DNA from: Sycobia sp. Sy_11
Taxonomy: Eukaryota; Arthropoda; Insecta; Hymenoptera; Epichrysomallidae
Direction: 5' to 3'
Assembly: GCA_018907035.1 (NCBI GenBank)
Contig: JACCIC010000272.1
Coordinates: 310,001-374,000, forward strand
Length of the DNA: 64,000 bases
A model generated the notes under the pieces. That model saw only the letters and a list, made by a program, of their open reading frames with translations, searched no databases and was not told the DNA's origin. Position numbers and translations under genes: made by a program. Positions 45,956-58,735 of this stretch are shown here, piece after piece. The first letter of the stretch is position 1; each line of letters starts with the position of its first letter.

Positions 45956-46329
45956 AACTTGAAGTCCACTTCTGTCTCGTGTGTTTACGCTCCAGCCATT
46001 TGCAGATCTCTTATGCAGAGTCCATTGATACATTGATACATTGCGGGCATATGCAACTGGTGTTGATGATTTAGCCTTGAGGAGAATTTTTATAAAGCGT
46101 GTGTACCTACTTTATAGTCCTCATTATTATCAAACCAAGTAGCTCATACTAGAAGACGTTTTCCTAACTGACCTTCATGCGCAGCAGTTAAGGTAGCATT
46201 TACAGGACTTTTAAGAAAAGCCATAAAAGAATAAAGATACTGCAATACAATTAAAAGAGGAGCAGTGTTGCAGATACATTTCTTTCTCAGATTGTAGCAG
46301 GTATACTAAGAAAATTAAGAATATTGTTA

Positions 46330-48330
46330 GAGCGGTGACGGTGGCTGAGCACTATATGTACAGCGATAATAAGTACATAATTCTCAAGTTTACAGACGTC
46401 ACAAAACAAACCCGAAGTCGGAGATCACCATCTACATGATAGAAAATTAAGTGAATAGACTTAATGAACATAAATAAACTAATAGTGAATAGACTTCAAG
46501 GAATTGGAAAGAACTTTGAAAGTTTAAATCCATCCTTCACAGGAAATAACCCAAAATAATATATTCAGAAGAGACGATACACGCGTTATCTAAAGTAACG
46601 ACGAAAAACCTCCATAGTTAATATGCATGAACCATGGCAACGAAATAGTAAAAGATTGAATTGAAGAGAGACATATTAGTGTATGACAGAATCTAACTGA
46701 AAATCATTTGTTTCAAATTGAAACGAAAGGCTGAACGGGCCCGAAGTTTAAACGATGCGGATCAATCTTCTACGAGTCGAAGTGTGTCAGACACAGCTTG
46801 AGATTTGCGATAAATAATAATAATACAAGATATAAGAAAAGACTGCTGTATGAGGTTGATGCTGATATTTGGGGTAATGGTTACCAAATTGTAACCAACG
46901 TCTTGGGAATTCAGACTGAACTAATAAGAAAAGATGGAGATACGATAGAAAGGATGATACACGCTATTTTTCAATGGAACCCCACAGAACATACGAGACA
47001 GAAGATCAGATTGAGACTGATATCGCTATTTTCAGATGAGAGGAGCTCTTGATAGTATCCAGCGCGCAGAAACCAAATACGGCGACAGAACTCGATACTG
47101 TTCAGGGAGAAGTAATCCGCGCCGTCACATGGTAACGTTCCGATATTCTTTTGGAATTCTTCAGCGACAGTTTGGTAAAGACGGTATTGAACAAGCTTTG
47201 GAGAAAGGATTGATTGATTCTCATTAGTAAAGGTAAGAAGAACTTTAAGCTACCTTCTTCGTTCAGGCCTTTCTGTCTTCCTATCATGGCAGGGAAGCTA
47301 TTTTAACTTTTGCTTAGATGTCCAGACTAAGGCAATTGAGAACGCCTCTAATCTATTCGACCAATAGTATGGATTTAGAAAATGACGATTGACCATCAAG
47401 GCATTAAAGGATATAATAAATATCTTCTACAATAGCAATATAGATTGTTACGCGATAGAACCAGTAATTTTACTATTATCTTTGAATATACAAAACATTT
47501 TTAACTACGCAAAGTTAAAGAATACTAAAATCACTTTAGTTATCTTTAGGATAGACTCCTACCTCGTCTAAATTATACGTTACTATTTAAGACATTGATG
47601 TTTGATGTACAATGGAAATAATAGATGGAGCCAAACAGTATCTTATAACTGAAGCAGGCGCGCAAGGTTAGATCTCAGATCCCAACTTCTATAACATACA
47701 ATACGATAGCTTACTTAGATTAAGCATTCAAATGGATGTGCTTCTTATTATGTATGTCAAGAACAGCGACAATAGTCCTACGTAACCATCACCTTGTTTA
47801 ATTTAAGCAGAACCAAGTCATGAGACTCCTGTTCATATGGATAACAGACTACGGATTATAGCTGGTGTTACAAAGGACCGAGTTATTGATCTTAACTCGT
47901 CTTAGAATAGATACGGTGGTTTCAATAATTTTAAGAACTGGAAGACTTAAGATAAAAAATGAGATGAAATATCTAAGAGTTACTCTACAGATAGATACTC
48001 TACACTCTAGATACGATGGTTTCAATGATGTTAAGAACTGGAAGACATGAGATAAAATATGAAATGAAATATCTAAGAGTTACTCTACATAAGAAGCTGA
48101 ATTTTTGGACTTGCATACGGAACGCAATCTAGAAAGCAGTAGAAAGTATAGAGACTTTGAGTAGCCTGACCGCCAATATGAAAGAACCTAGATAAAATGT
48201 ACGTAGACTCTTGCGAGGTACACTTCACTTACTTTCATTCTACAAGACGGAAAAACTATTAATATTAAAAAATCGGTAAATATCATGAGAAGCATTAAAG
48301 GGTGCGCCCACTGATAACCTCATGCATGTA
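46330..48330 (+). pseudogene. R1-clade endonuclease-RT remnant, heavily decayed
   Basis: Plus-strand traces in order: end of the endonuclease (SEHYMYSDNKYIILKF near 46350), the inter-domain linker (LLYEVDADIWGNGYQIVTNV, 46840-46900), and RT start (LISKGKKNFKLPSSFRPFCL, PIMAGKLF near 47215-47300). Then come motif A (LLSLNIQNIFNYAKLKNTK, 47470-47525), motif B (DGAKQYLITEAGAQG and QYDSLLRL, 47630-47730), and ILRTGRLKIKNEMKYLRVTL (47930-47985) with a thumb-like LNFWTCIRNAI and ETLSSLTANMKEP. The catalytic YADD is lost. Orientation is opposite to the R1 copy at 34.5 kb. Confidence 0.7.
47900..48092 (+). repeat. ~95-bp tandem duplication in the R1 remnant
   Basis: gatacggtggtttcaataat ... tctaagagttactctaca (47910-47988) recurs as gatacgatggtttcaatgat ... 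tctaagagttactctaca (48011-48089). Confidence 0.8.
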
Positions 48331-48633
48331 TCGAATCGTATCGGAAAAAGTAGTTTTTATGATAATCCCAATTGCTCTTTTACTCGATGAAGATAAAAGA
48401 ATAGATAAATGTCCAATCCTCTAGAGGAAGGACACTAAGCCGAAAGAAAAAATGAATAGTTTCGAATTGTGTCGAATACGATGGAAATCTAACCAACGAG
48501 GGCGAACGAACATACGAATTGTAGATAAAGAAAAGGAACATTAATATGCCTTTCTCTCTCTCTCAATTTCTATCTGAACACGTGTGCTTTCTTGTACTTG
48601 GGGTGCACTCAAACTCAAGTGATGTAAATAATA

Positions 48634-48850
48634 ATTTTTTTTATAGTGGAGGAGAAATATCCTTTATGGATAACGGGCAACCGGTTCCCGGGTATGTGGG
48701 AATCACCTCAGCCATAACCACTAAAAAACTACTTCATTAGTGCATTCCTTCAACTGTTTCCCATGGCTCTGAAAAGAGATGCAAGCTGGAGTCGGCGGGC
48801 CCGCACCGGATGCGATAAAACCTCCGATCCTCATTCCCGTAGCTTCTGAC
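48634..48850 (-). mobile_element. R1-clade 3' tail fragment
   Basis: It matches 34457-34650: ggaggagaaatatcctttatgg, a cgggtatgtgg block, actaaaaaactac, and ctctgaaaagagatgcaagc with gagtcggcggg. Only the 3' untranslated tail is present, joined at about 48850 to a mariner fragment. A very short 5'-truncated insertion is the simple explanation. Confidence 0.7.
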
Positions 48851-49627
48851 GATTCATCAACGAAGTGTGTGGTCTGGCGTTGTGCTGGTGGAATACTACA
48901 CCCTTCCTGTTTGCCAATTGTGGACGCTTCTTGGTCGGTAGTCTGCTTCAAGCGGTCCAGTTGTTTACAGTAGATGGTAGAATTAAGCATCTGGCCATAT
49001 GGGAGCAAATCATAGTGGATAATTCCCTTCCAATCTCACCGAACATTCAGTAAAACCATCCTGGCCGTCAATCCCGGCTTAGGTACTGTTTGGAACGGTC
49101 CACCGGCCTTGGACGACGACCGTTTTCGCTTGATATTATCGTATGTGATCCATTTTTCGTCGCCATCCGATTCAAAAATGGGTCAAGATCGTTCCAATTG
49201 AGCAGTACATCGCAGGCGTTGATTCCGTCCTTGAAGTCGTTACAGGTCTTCTGCCGGCTGACTTATCCATGGTGTCGTCTTCACCGACTCTGAATCACGG
49301 AAACAAAGCCCCTGCGGTTCGATATGATAGCGTGCCATCCCCCCCAAAACACCATCAATCTCAAGAATCGTTTCTCTAGCGGATTTGTCTTTGCCGAAGG
49401 AAAACTTTAAAATAGCGTGAATTTCAGCGTTAGTGAACTCCATGTTTACACGTCTATAACTGTTGAACGTAATATCCAAACTAATTATGCATATCGTCCA
49501 TTTGTACGTTATGTCAAGATCATTCAAATGATGTATAGTATTACGAGATACGAGCTCTGTAGCGCTTTGTAGAAAGCCACGAAATTCATAAGACAAAAAG
49601 GCAGAAGAGAGATATTTGCCAACCTAA
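48851..49627 (-). pseudogene. mariner E1 transposase remnant with 5' TIR
   Basis: The TIR (minus strand TTAGGTTGGCAAATATCTC, ending at 49627, then TA) is followed by the start MEFTNAEIHAILKFSFGKDK and SARETILEIDGVLG. After a gap come SVKTTPWISQPAEDL, GDEKWITYDNIKRKRS (first Asp), KGIIHYDLLPYGQMLNSTIY and CKQLDRLKQ. Then comes HNARPHTSLMNRQKLRE, where the second catalytic Asp is His. It is truncated there by the R1 tail. The CKQLDRLK style resembles the cecropia-type (Hsmar1-like) group. Copy E2 is at 63389. Confidence 0.8.
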
Positions 49628-49830
49628 TATGAAAATTCATTTTAAGTTCAGGTTAAAGTAGTTTTTAATTCAGCTAGGTAATAAATATTAGGGATATAAA
49701 AATTTTATCTGACTATGTGTTGGAATATGTCCAAGTATAGGAGAAAAGCCAAAGCCTTGCTTGACTATTACGACAATGAAAATTTTTTTCTACATTACTA
49801 TTATATTTTTTCTGGGAGTTATAAATTATA

Positions 49831-50826
49831 AGGAGGCAATAACTTAGTTTCCGACCTTTTTCAATGGAAAAATGACATTTATTATGGAAAATGGTACACA
49901 TTAGCTTAATCAAAATATTTTCCGTCATTTTCTACTATTTTTCCCATCTTTTTGGCAACAGGGTGTTTTTGATGGCTTTCGCAACATATGGCCGAGCGTT
50001 GTCCTACAAGAGAATGACTTTATGCCTATTGCTCACGATTGCTGATCTATGTTCGAGAAAAGTTCTGTTACAAATTATTCAGTCGGCGTCTGTATACCTT
50101 GGCTGTGACGGTTTCAATTGGTGTTGGCAGCTCATAGTACAGCACACCTTGTTGGTCGCACCAAATGCACAGCAATACCTGTTGTTGTTTTGGTGTCCAT
50201 GTGGACAGTTCGCCTGGATCCACCCATTACTTTTTGCGTTTACGATTGTCATAGTTGGTCCACTTTTCATCACCAGTCACAATACGCCACAGAAAACTCT
50301 TCTTTTTTTGCCTGGTACGCAAAGACAGTGCGATGTTGTATTCATTCATAAGGGCACTTTCGGTTAAAACGTGTGGCATCCATTTTCCTTCTTTATGAAT
50401 CTTTGCCATTAGAAGTAAGCGTTTGCCAACGGCTCTGTCACTCACTTCGTTTTCGTTCAATAATGATTGCAATTCACTATCTTCAAACTCTTTCGGTTGT
50501 CCAGAACATTCTTTGACATGAACATCAGTATCTTCAGTACTAAACTACCGAATCAACTGTATACATGTTGTAATCGATATGTTTCTACTATACTTTCTTT
50601 TAAATCAAAGTAGTGCAAACGGACATTTCGAAAAAACAATTTATCACGATTCATTTTTTACTGATCAAAAAATTATAATGTTTACACAAATGATCGCGAC
50701 TGTTTTAACTGAATTTCATTGGTCAATACCAAAACTAAAAGATATGTACTAGATCCGACATATCTGACTTTTCGTACTACTTATATCGCCATCCGTACGT
50801 GAAGGTCGGAAACTAGGTTCGCCTCC
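49831..50826 (-). mobile_element. mariner D, internally deleted, with both TIRs
   Basis: Ends AGGAGGCAATAACTTAG (49831) and, inverted, GGAGGCGAACCTAG (to 50826) share TTTCCGACCTT, with TA on both sides (49829-49830, 50827-50828). On the minus strand: FEDSELQSLLNENEVSDR, KEGKWMPHVLT, FLWRIVTGDEKWTNYDNRKR (first Asp), LLCIWCDQQGVLYYELPTP, then DNARPYVAKAIKN (second Asp) fused directly to LLPKRWEKIVENDGKYFD. The third-Asp block (PYSPDLAPSD type) is deleted and the HTH start is missing, so the element is non-autonomous. Confidence 0.85.
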
Positions 50827-50828
50827 TA

Positions 50829-51254
50829 GTACTTGTGTAAACTATAAATTCTGTTATTTATAGGGTTGTAGCCATTTGTTTCAGTGTTTCATTGTTTTAA
50901 AACGTTATTACGTTATATAATTTATTTTTTAGTAATCTACTTTTTTTTGTTATTTAACATGCCTCTATTTATGCTTCCAAAGACTGGGGCTAATCAGCGT
51001 CGGAGTTCTACGATTTGTTTTAAAACAAAGTACATGTAAAGAATTACAGCGATGCTTGTGATAATCGGCCGAGACCGGTCTTTGATCTCGGATCACTATG
51101 TTACTAGTTCTTTGATCTACACATCGAGCCATTATAAGCCTCAAAAAAAAGGTTAATCTATTTAGGAAGATCTTAGAAAAATATTTTGTATAAATATTAT
51201 TCTGGTATATGAAGATTTTTTTGTTGTAGTATAAAAAGATGTATGATAATAAAA

Positions 51255-51295
<41 letters not shown>

Positions 51296-52312
51296 GTATG
51301 TATTTTTGTCAATATATTACTGAGTTTCAAAAAATATTTATACAAATTTTTTATAAAATACATAGAAGATTTTAATTTATAAATTTCTTAATATGCTAAG
51401 AACATATATTATTATGTTTTTCTTTATCACAATCAGTATCAGGACATTTGTCTATATTAGTGAACTAATTTTTAATATAATTCTAGAATAACTTTTGTGG
51501 TAATATATTTTGAATTTTCGGAAATTATTTTATATAATTTTTTTATAAATATATGAGAAGATTTATTTCAAAATTTTGAGCATCTTAAAAACATTTCAAA
51601 CTCGCCTAGCTATTTTACTTTTGTGAAAAGTTGTTGTTTGGAGATTTGAATTATTTAGCATTATCTTGTTCTTTTGTTTTGTACATTTTGTCGATACTCA
51701 ATAAAATATAATTAATAATTCGAAATATGCTTTCTGTTGGAAATAGTTTTCTTATACGCACTAAAGAATTTTTGTCTATCCAACTGGTTAAATATTTCTA
51801 TGCATAAGTAAAGTTCGAATTCTACAGTTAAAGCTATCAAAATTCTTGACAATATATGACAGTGTTATGTAGGTTTTTAAATAATAGTCATAAATTTTAG
51901 GTATGAATACTGTAAACGTTTTTATTTATTTATACGAATCTATTACTTAAAATGTTTTTTTATTCGTTTTTCTTGGCTTACCTTTAACAATATAATTTGG
52001 CATTTTGCAATATTAATGACCGAATTATACGACTTGTTAAATAGGTCATATATTTTAAAAATTTAAACATTGGTCAATAGTACATTAACTTGTAGTTTGC
52101 TTTTCCTGTTCGGGTAATTGCACGAGCTTGTATTAAAAATTTTCAAGAAATGTCCAAACCTACGATCATAATTACTATTCCTATAGTATTGCATTGTATA
52201 TTCATTAATAATTATTGCTCCCTTAGCTATCACGTCATTCGCTCAATGGCACACGACCTGGGATACGAGCACTTCCGGTCTTATCAAATACTGAACATGA
52301 GCTTTCAACCGT
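50829..52312. other. AT-rich stretch without a recognised gene
   Basis: A (TA)n lies at 51258-51291. 51290-51420 and 51490-51605 look like an old diverged duplication (…ttttataaatatatgagaag…). Nothing else was recognised. Confidence 0.45.
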
Positions 52313-52900
52313 AAATATTCTATTTGGCCGTCGACGTGCAAGCATGGGCGGGATATCAGCATGACTTTCTGTGCTTAGGATTATCGTAATGAACTCATTT
52401 TTCGTCACCAGTCACAATGTGATGCAAAAATCTCTTTTGTCTTTGTTTTGCACATAGCTGTTCACAAGTAAACAAACGTCGTTCAATAGCTCTCGGTTTC
52501 AACTCGTACGGCATGCAATTTCCTTGTTTCTGAATCATTTCCACGACTTTCGGGCGTTTTGAAATGGCTTCTGCTCACTCCCAATGATCCTGCCAATTCC
52601 TGTTGCATTTGACACAAGTCTTGATCAAGTAATGCCTCCAATTCTGCATCCATGAAAACCATCTCTCTTCCAGAACCATGCTGGTTTTTGCCGTGAAAAG
52701 CATCGCTCTTGAAGCGTTGAAACCAATCTCGACACGTTCTTTCACTAATAGCGGCCTGACCATAGGTATTTGTAAGTATTCGATGAGCCTCAACCATAGA
52801 TTTCTTCATATTAATGTAGAAAATTAATACATCCCGCAACGAACGAGAATTTGTCTTGTAAGCTGACATGTTTAATCGAGAATAACGTTATGCTGCAGAC
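52313..52900 (-). pseudogene. mariner F transposase N-terminal remnant
   Basis: The minus strand starts MSAYKTNSRSLRDVLIFYIN, with ERTCRDWFQRFKSDAFHGKN and LEALLDQDLCQMQQELAGSL in one open frame (52483-52869). In a shifted frame it continues RAIERRLFTCEQLCAKQRQK, HHIVTGDEK and VHYDNPKHRKS. It stops at about 52313, before the second Asp. The style is close to mariner C at 54.2 kb (mauritiana-like) but is a separate family. No TIR was identified. Confidence 0.8.
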
Positions 52901-53028
52901 ACAAATCGATTAATATTTCGGTGATGTCATATTGAAAAACATCTAAGCTTATTGTATGTCTACATTTTATTTATTACGACTACCACTTACGTTACAACCA
53001 TCTACTACAAAATTGTACACCTAATATA

Positions 53029-53897
<869 letters not shown>

Positions 53898-54207
53898 TAC
53901 TATGTTGGAAAATTAATTGATGATATTATTATTCTATAAGTCAATTGCTCTTTGTAACTCTTGGAAGCGCCATAACATATGGCTATTGTTCCATTCTTTT
54001 ACTAATTCTTTCAATTATTTTGTAGCGTTAATATGAGGATTCTCAATTTTCTTGCATGTTGTGTTATCCTCTAACATCATTGTAATTGTATTAATATATT
54101 CTTTCTTGTCAGATGCTACTGTTACATTTCCTTTATCTGCATTCTGAAATATAATATTTGTGTTCTTTTGTAAGAAATTCTTAATTTTCCAACATATAAT
54201 ATTATCA
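53898..54207 (-). pseudogene. PLE RT N-terminal fragment (inverted half)
   Basis: The minus strand reads IPDNIICWKIKNFLQKN, IIFQNADKGNVTVASDKKEY and INTITMMLEDNTTCKKIENP, the segment (DKGN.TV..DK..Y...M..ML.D..TY) found before the RT core of PLEs. It ends near 53900 against the B2 mariner. Its downstream partner lies at 55491 on the opposite strand. Confidence 0.72.
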
Positions 54208-55488
54208 GGTATGTGAATAAGTCTTTCCCGTTTTTTTTTCAAATTTTGAGCCTTTATTGTGAAAAAATGGTTACAAATGAATTATTGAAAGTATTGGCCA
54301 TCGCTAGCTACAACTTTTTCCCATCTTTCTGGCAACATACGAATCCCGTTGCGAAAAAATTCGACCGGTTTGGCCTCTATCCAGTCATCCACCCATTTTT
54401 TGGCTTCCTCGTAGGAATGGAAGTGCTGGTCAGCCAGGCCATGCGTCATCGATCTGAAGAGATGGTAATCAGACGAAGCAACGTCTGAACTATACGGCGG
54501 GTGGGGTAGGACTTCCCATTTGAGCGTTTCTAAGTATGTTTTCACCGGCGGTGCAACATGTGGGCGAGCATTTTCATGTTGCAAAATAACTTTGTCGTGC
54601 CTGTCGGAGTATTGTGGCCGTTTTTCTCGCAGTGCGCGGCTCAAACGCATCAATTGTCGTCGATAGACCTCGCCTGTGATCCTTTCATTCGGTTTCAGAA
54701 GCTCATAGTAAACCACACATTGCTGGTCCCACCATATACAGAGCATGAGCTTGGCGCCATGAATATTTGGCTTGGCCGTCGATGATGATGCATGGCCGGG
54801 TAGTCCTCATGATTTTCTTCGCTTCGGTTTATCGTAACGTATCCACTTTTCATCGCCAGTCACGATACGATGCAGAAAACCCTTTCTTTTATGTCGCTGA
54901 AGCAACTGTTCGCAAGTGAAAAAACGCCGTTCGACGTCTCTCAGCTTCAGTTCGTACGGCACCCAATTTCCTTGCTTTTGGATCATTCCCATGGCTTTCA
55001 AACGCTTGGAAATAGTTGTTCGGTCAACTCCCAATGCTTCAGCAAGTTCTTCTTGCGTTTGACAAGAATCTTCTTCAAGCAAAGTCGCCAATTCTCGATC
55101 TTCAAAGATTTGCGGCCGCCCGGAACGCTCCTTGTCTTCGACGTCGAAATCACCGCTTTTGAAGCGTCGAAACCATCCGCGAACACTTGAATCATCGACA
55201 CAACCTTCTCCATAAGCCTTCTGAAGCAATCGATGCGTCTCGGCAGCAGATTTCTTCAAATTGATCCAATAAAGTGAAACTTCCCGCAAATGACGTCGAC
55301 TCGGCTCAAATTTCGACATTTTCACGATATCAAAAATTTATGATGAGAAAAAATTTTAACTAATGTGTTAGTATGGAATTGTTGACATATGAATAAGCTT
55401 TGATTATGACATATGTAACCATTGAATACTCGCACAGTATTGGTGGCGCCATCTCTTACAAAAAACGGGAAAGACTTATTCACACTCC
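54208..55488 (-). mobile_element. mariner C, near full length
   Basis: TIRs share TGTGAATAAGTCTTTCCCG at both ends (left from about 54208, right inverted to 55488), and TA follows the right end (55489-55490). The length is about 1.28 kb, normal for mariner. It lies exactly between two Penelope fragments. Confidence 0.88.
54282..55325 (-). pseudogene. mariner C transposase, frameshifted, second Asp replaced
   Basis: The start MKMSKFEPSRRHLREVSLYW at 55325 is followed by the HTH region (RGWFRRFKSGDFDVEDKE, SGRPQ, LGVDRTTISKRLKAMGMIQK), then RIVTGDEKWIRYDKPKRRKS (first Asp) and a frameshift near 54780-54810. The second frame continues MLCIWWDQQCVVYYELLKPN, VILQHENARPHVAPPVK, HPPYSSDVASSDYHLFRSM (third Asp kept) and ends VASDGQYFQ. 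The second catalytic residue is Glu (HEN) instead of Asp. This is the most complete mariner here, but it is inactive on two counts. Confidence 0.9.
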
Positions 55489-55490
55489 TA

Positions 55491-56695
55491 ATACAAAATT
55501 TTTATTAAATATATTAGTTAAGATCTTTGGAAAAACCAACTCTTATGTTAAAGATAGTTGAAGTTTTTATAAAGTAGTCAAAGATATTAATATTCTGAAT
55601 AATTATAACATGATTTAATTGGATGTAGTATCTTTATTTACGAATATATCATTAGATTTATTTCAAGAAATTATAGAAGTAAAATGCTCAGAAATTAACA
55701 TACACAAAATTAACATAAGATGAATTTATAAAGGCAGTGAATTTGGTTTTCAATAACACAATTTTTTTTTTTCAAAATAATTTTTATTAACAAAAATATG
55801 CCTGTCTAATGGGATCACTTTTATCAAGAGCGATAATAATAATAAATTTGTGGTATTACCATGTGTAAGAGGATTAACCGAAAGAATTGAAAGTACATTT
55901 AGAAAACATAAGATTCAAGTTTATTTTAGAAACAATAATAATATTAGATGATTAATGATAAATGTTTGAAAACAGGAGTAGTATATATCATAAATTGTAA
56001 AGATTCTGACGAATATTCTATTGAACAAACGGGAAGGTACCTAAAACAAAGAATATATGAACATTAAAATAACTTACGAAGCATGAATGGTACATCCGAG
56101 CTAAAAGAACATAGTTTAAACTTGTTACATTCTTTTGGCTTTGAAAATGGAAATATTTTGGAACAAAGCATTAAAAATAAATATAAAAGAGAAACTCTTG
56201 AAAATATTCATATTTTGAACAATCCCAATAATGTAAATGTACTATTAGAGTCGAGTAATTTGGACAATATTTATCATTTCTTATTAATATAGAATTTGTA
56301 TTTCGCATTTAAAGAAAAAATGTGGGATGGCGTATATAAAGTAGCAGGCTGAGTTTTTCAATTTAGTTTAGTTCCAGAGGACGAATCGTAGCGGTTCGAA
56401 ACATCAGACAAGAAGGTGATCCTAAATTTCAGTTAGTGGGGGCAGTTAAGTTGTCCTTTACTAACATGGAAAAAGTAATTTATTTTTTATTTTTATTTTA
56501 TTTTTATTTTTAGTTTTCTGATATAATTTATTGTAGTAATAAATTCTACTTCAGATTCTACGTGGGTGAATATATGCAAGGATAGTCTGATTGTCACTAT
56601 TTTAGCTAATATGTTATATTACAAAGACTGTAAGACCAATAAAAATATTTACTAATTTAATTCAGAACATTCGACATAAGTACAACTTTTAATTT
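55491..56695 (+). mobile_element. Penelope-like element, RT fragment to 3' end
   Basis: Plus-strand order: SYVKDSW and LDVVSLFTNISLDLFQEII (RT motif A, 55540-55680), then ACLMGSLLSRAI (motif B style, about 55800). It jumps to the linker NNNKFVVLPCVRGLTERIES, a decayed GIY-YIG (YIINCKDSDEYSIEQTGRYL, where YYIG reads YSIE), the tail SELKEHSLNLLHSFGFENGN to the stop near 56290, a hairpin (56371-56409), AT-rich tracts and the end signature gactgtaagaccaataaaaa ... acataagtacaac. The catalytic YADD region between motif B and the linker is deleted. Confidence 0.82.
56371..56409 (+). other. PLE RNA-like hairpin, copy g
   Basis: GTTC-CAGAGGAC-[GAATCG-TAG-CGGTTC]-GAAACATC-AGAC. The inner stem is complete with one G-U pair; the core CTGA is CAGA. 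Confidence 0.45.
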
Positions 56696-56715
56696 TAATA
56701 GACGTATTTACTCTC

Positions 56716-56735
56716 AGTGTGTGTGTGTGTGTGTC
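56716..56735. repeat. (GT)n microsatellite
   Basis: About ten GT units just after the PLE end. Confidence 0.9.
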
Positions 56736-57384
56736 AATCGAGGCAGAAATGATAAACAATTTTTTTCATCGATTGAAAATTCGCAATCCTAATTTAGAAG
56801 TAAATAGTCTAGCGACCACGCCATGTTTTTAATTTTCATTTAATATTTACCTTCTTTTCAATTTCTTAATCAAGTCTATTAAAACATTGTTCCATTAGTT
56901 ATTTTTAACAAATTAAACAGTATCATAAGTAAATATATACTACTAAAAATCGCCGAATTTCTACTTTTCGATAAATTAAAGAACTGACCGTAATTTACCT
57001 ATTGTCGCTTCTGTATATACAGTATGTATATACAGAATGTACAACCGTATTTAATACACACATATATGCATCTTACATACGGCTTATATCAGGAAAATTG
57101 TACTTTCGAGTTCGAGCGGTAGAAAAAGATGTCCAACTATCTCCAAACGACGTTTATAGAGAGTATCGTATTAGGAATATAGAACATGTTTCGGGATGAC
57201 TGCTATAGAGGGTTTTGCGTTGGGAAGGTAGAATACGCGTCCAGGTATCTTGGGACAACTTTTACTGGGAGTGTGCGTGTTCGAATGATAGAAAATGAAT
57301 CTCTTTATAGAAGTCTCTTAAACACTCCCCGTATAAGTCGCTCCAAAACATCCCGACATCGTATTCAAACGTGCCAACATGAAT

Positions 57385-57960
57385 CTTCCAAGAGAAGTCG
57401 GCCCGTCATACTTGGACATCGTCTTCTACCATCCGAATACGAAATTCCCCGTGGAAGTCGTTTCATTATACCTGGACATAGTTTTCTACCGTTCGAACAT
57501 GACATTTCCCGTAGAAGTCATCTCATCATACCTAGACATCATCATTTATCATCCGAACACGAAATTCACCGTAGAAGTCGTTCCAAAATACCTGGAAATC
57601 GCGTTCTATCATCCGAACACGAAACTCCGCATAGAAGTTATCCCGACGTATCTAAACATCGTTTCCTATCAACTAAACACGATAGTCCCATAGAAGTCAT
57701 CCTGAGAAAGCTAGCATCGCTTCCTAACGACTAAACACAATACTCCCCGTAGAAGTTGTTCTGAAAGACCTAGATATAGTATTTTACCGTCCTAATACCA
57801 ATCTTCCGATAGAAGTTGATTTGCTCATACTTGGACGTCGTTTTCCATCAACTAAATACAATATTCTCCGTAGAAATCGTCCAAAGACACTTAGACATGG
57901 CATTCTATCATCCGAACACACAACTGCCTATAGAAATCGTCTTGACGAACGGAATGTCGT
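57385..57960. repeat. 60-bp minisatellite, about nine to ten units
   Basis: Units begin gaagtcg/gaaatcg every 59-61 bp. The plus strand stays open over the first five units (57379-57693) as 20-residue repeats of the type EVxxxYLDIVFYHPNTKFPV, the same phase as at 13.7-14.2 kb. Later units carry indels. Confidence 0.8.
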
Positions 57961-58049
57961 AATCAATCACCCGTACGCGCCAATACAATATTTCTCAGTG
58001 GAAATCGTATTTAAAATGTGTATATATAATATGTATAATATTATATACA

Positions 58050-58052
<3 letters not shown>

Positions 58053-58112
<60 letters not shown>

Positions 58113-58138
58113 CACATACATATATATATATATACATA
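58053..58138. repeat. (TA)n microsatellite, interrupted
   Basis: A TA-rich array with tacacataca interruptions between the two parts of the Helitron-like copy. Confidence 0.9.
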
Positions 58139-58735
58139 TTTCCTATGTTTTCATTTTTTCAATGAAATACCGTGAATATTTTCGTAGTGATGCCAACTGA
58201 AATTCAAACAAAATATTGCTTTGCGAATTTGCCATTATTTCTTTTGTTTAAACTAAAAAAAACATAGGCTCTTGTCACAATTCTGAACTTAATATAATAT
58301 ATAAAAATAAAAACATAATTTGTCGTCACAAATTATATATACATATGATATACCATGACATATACCATGATATGATTTCGTATATTTCCGTTTTTTCAAT
58401 TAAAAACTGTGAATATTTTCGTAGTGATGCCAAGTGAAATTCAAGCAACATGTTGGTATGCGCATAGCATATTTTTTAAGCAGACGATGGATATTGCCTA
58501 TTTATGCCGAAGTGACGATATATTTTATTTATATAGACATAGTTTCAAGGTTGTTAGTAAAGAAATCTATTTTGCGATCATTGATTTTGTTCGAACTAAA
58601 AAAACATAGGCTCTTGTCACAATTCTGAAGTTAATATAATGTATAAAAATAAAAACATTATTTGTCGTCAGAAAATATATTCAGTATGATTTGGCATACA
58701 GAACCATTTTATAAGAGAAGGGGAAAGATTATAAT

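Larger units (their letters stand above)
56950..58735 (-). mobile_element. Helitron-like unit, third copy, truncated
   Basis: gaccgtaatttacctattgtcg near 56983 matches the reverse complement of 14490-14515, near the Helitron 3' end. 57085-58030 holds the conserved block and minisatellite. After (TA)n, 58140-58735 matches 16245-16590 (gtgaatattttcgtagtgatg), where it stops at ataagagaagg. A part of about 50 bp (gtgaatattttcgtagtgatgcc... ) is duplicated within it at 58175 and 58410. Neither outer end is present. No protein domain was recognised. Confidence 0.6.
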
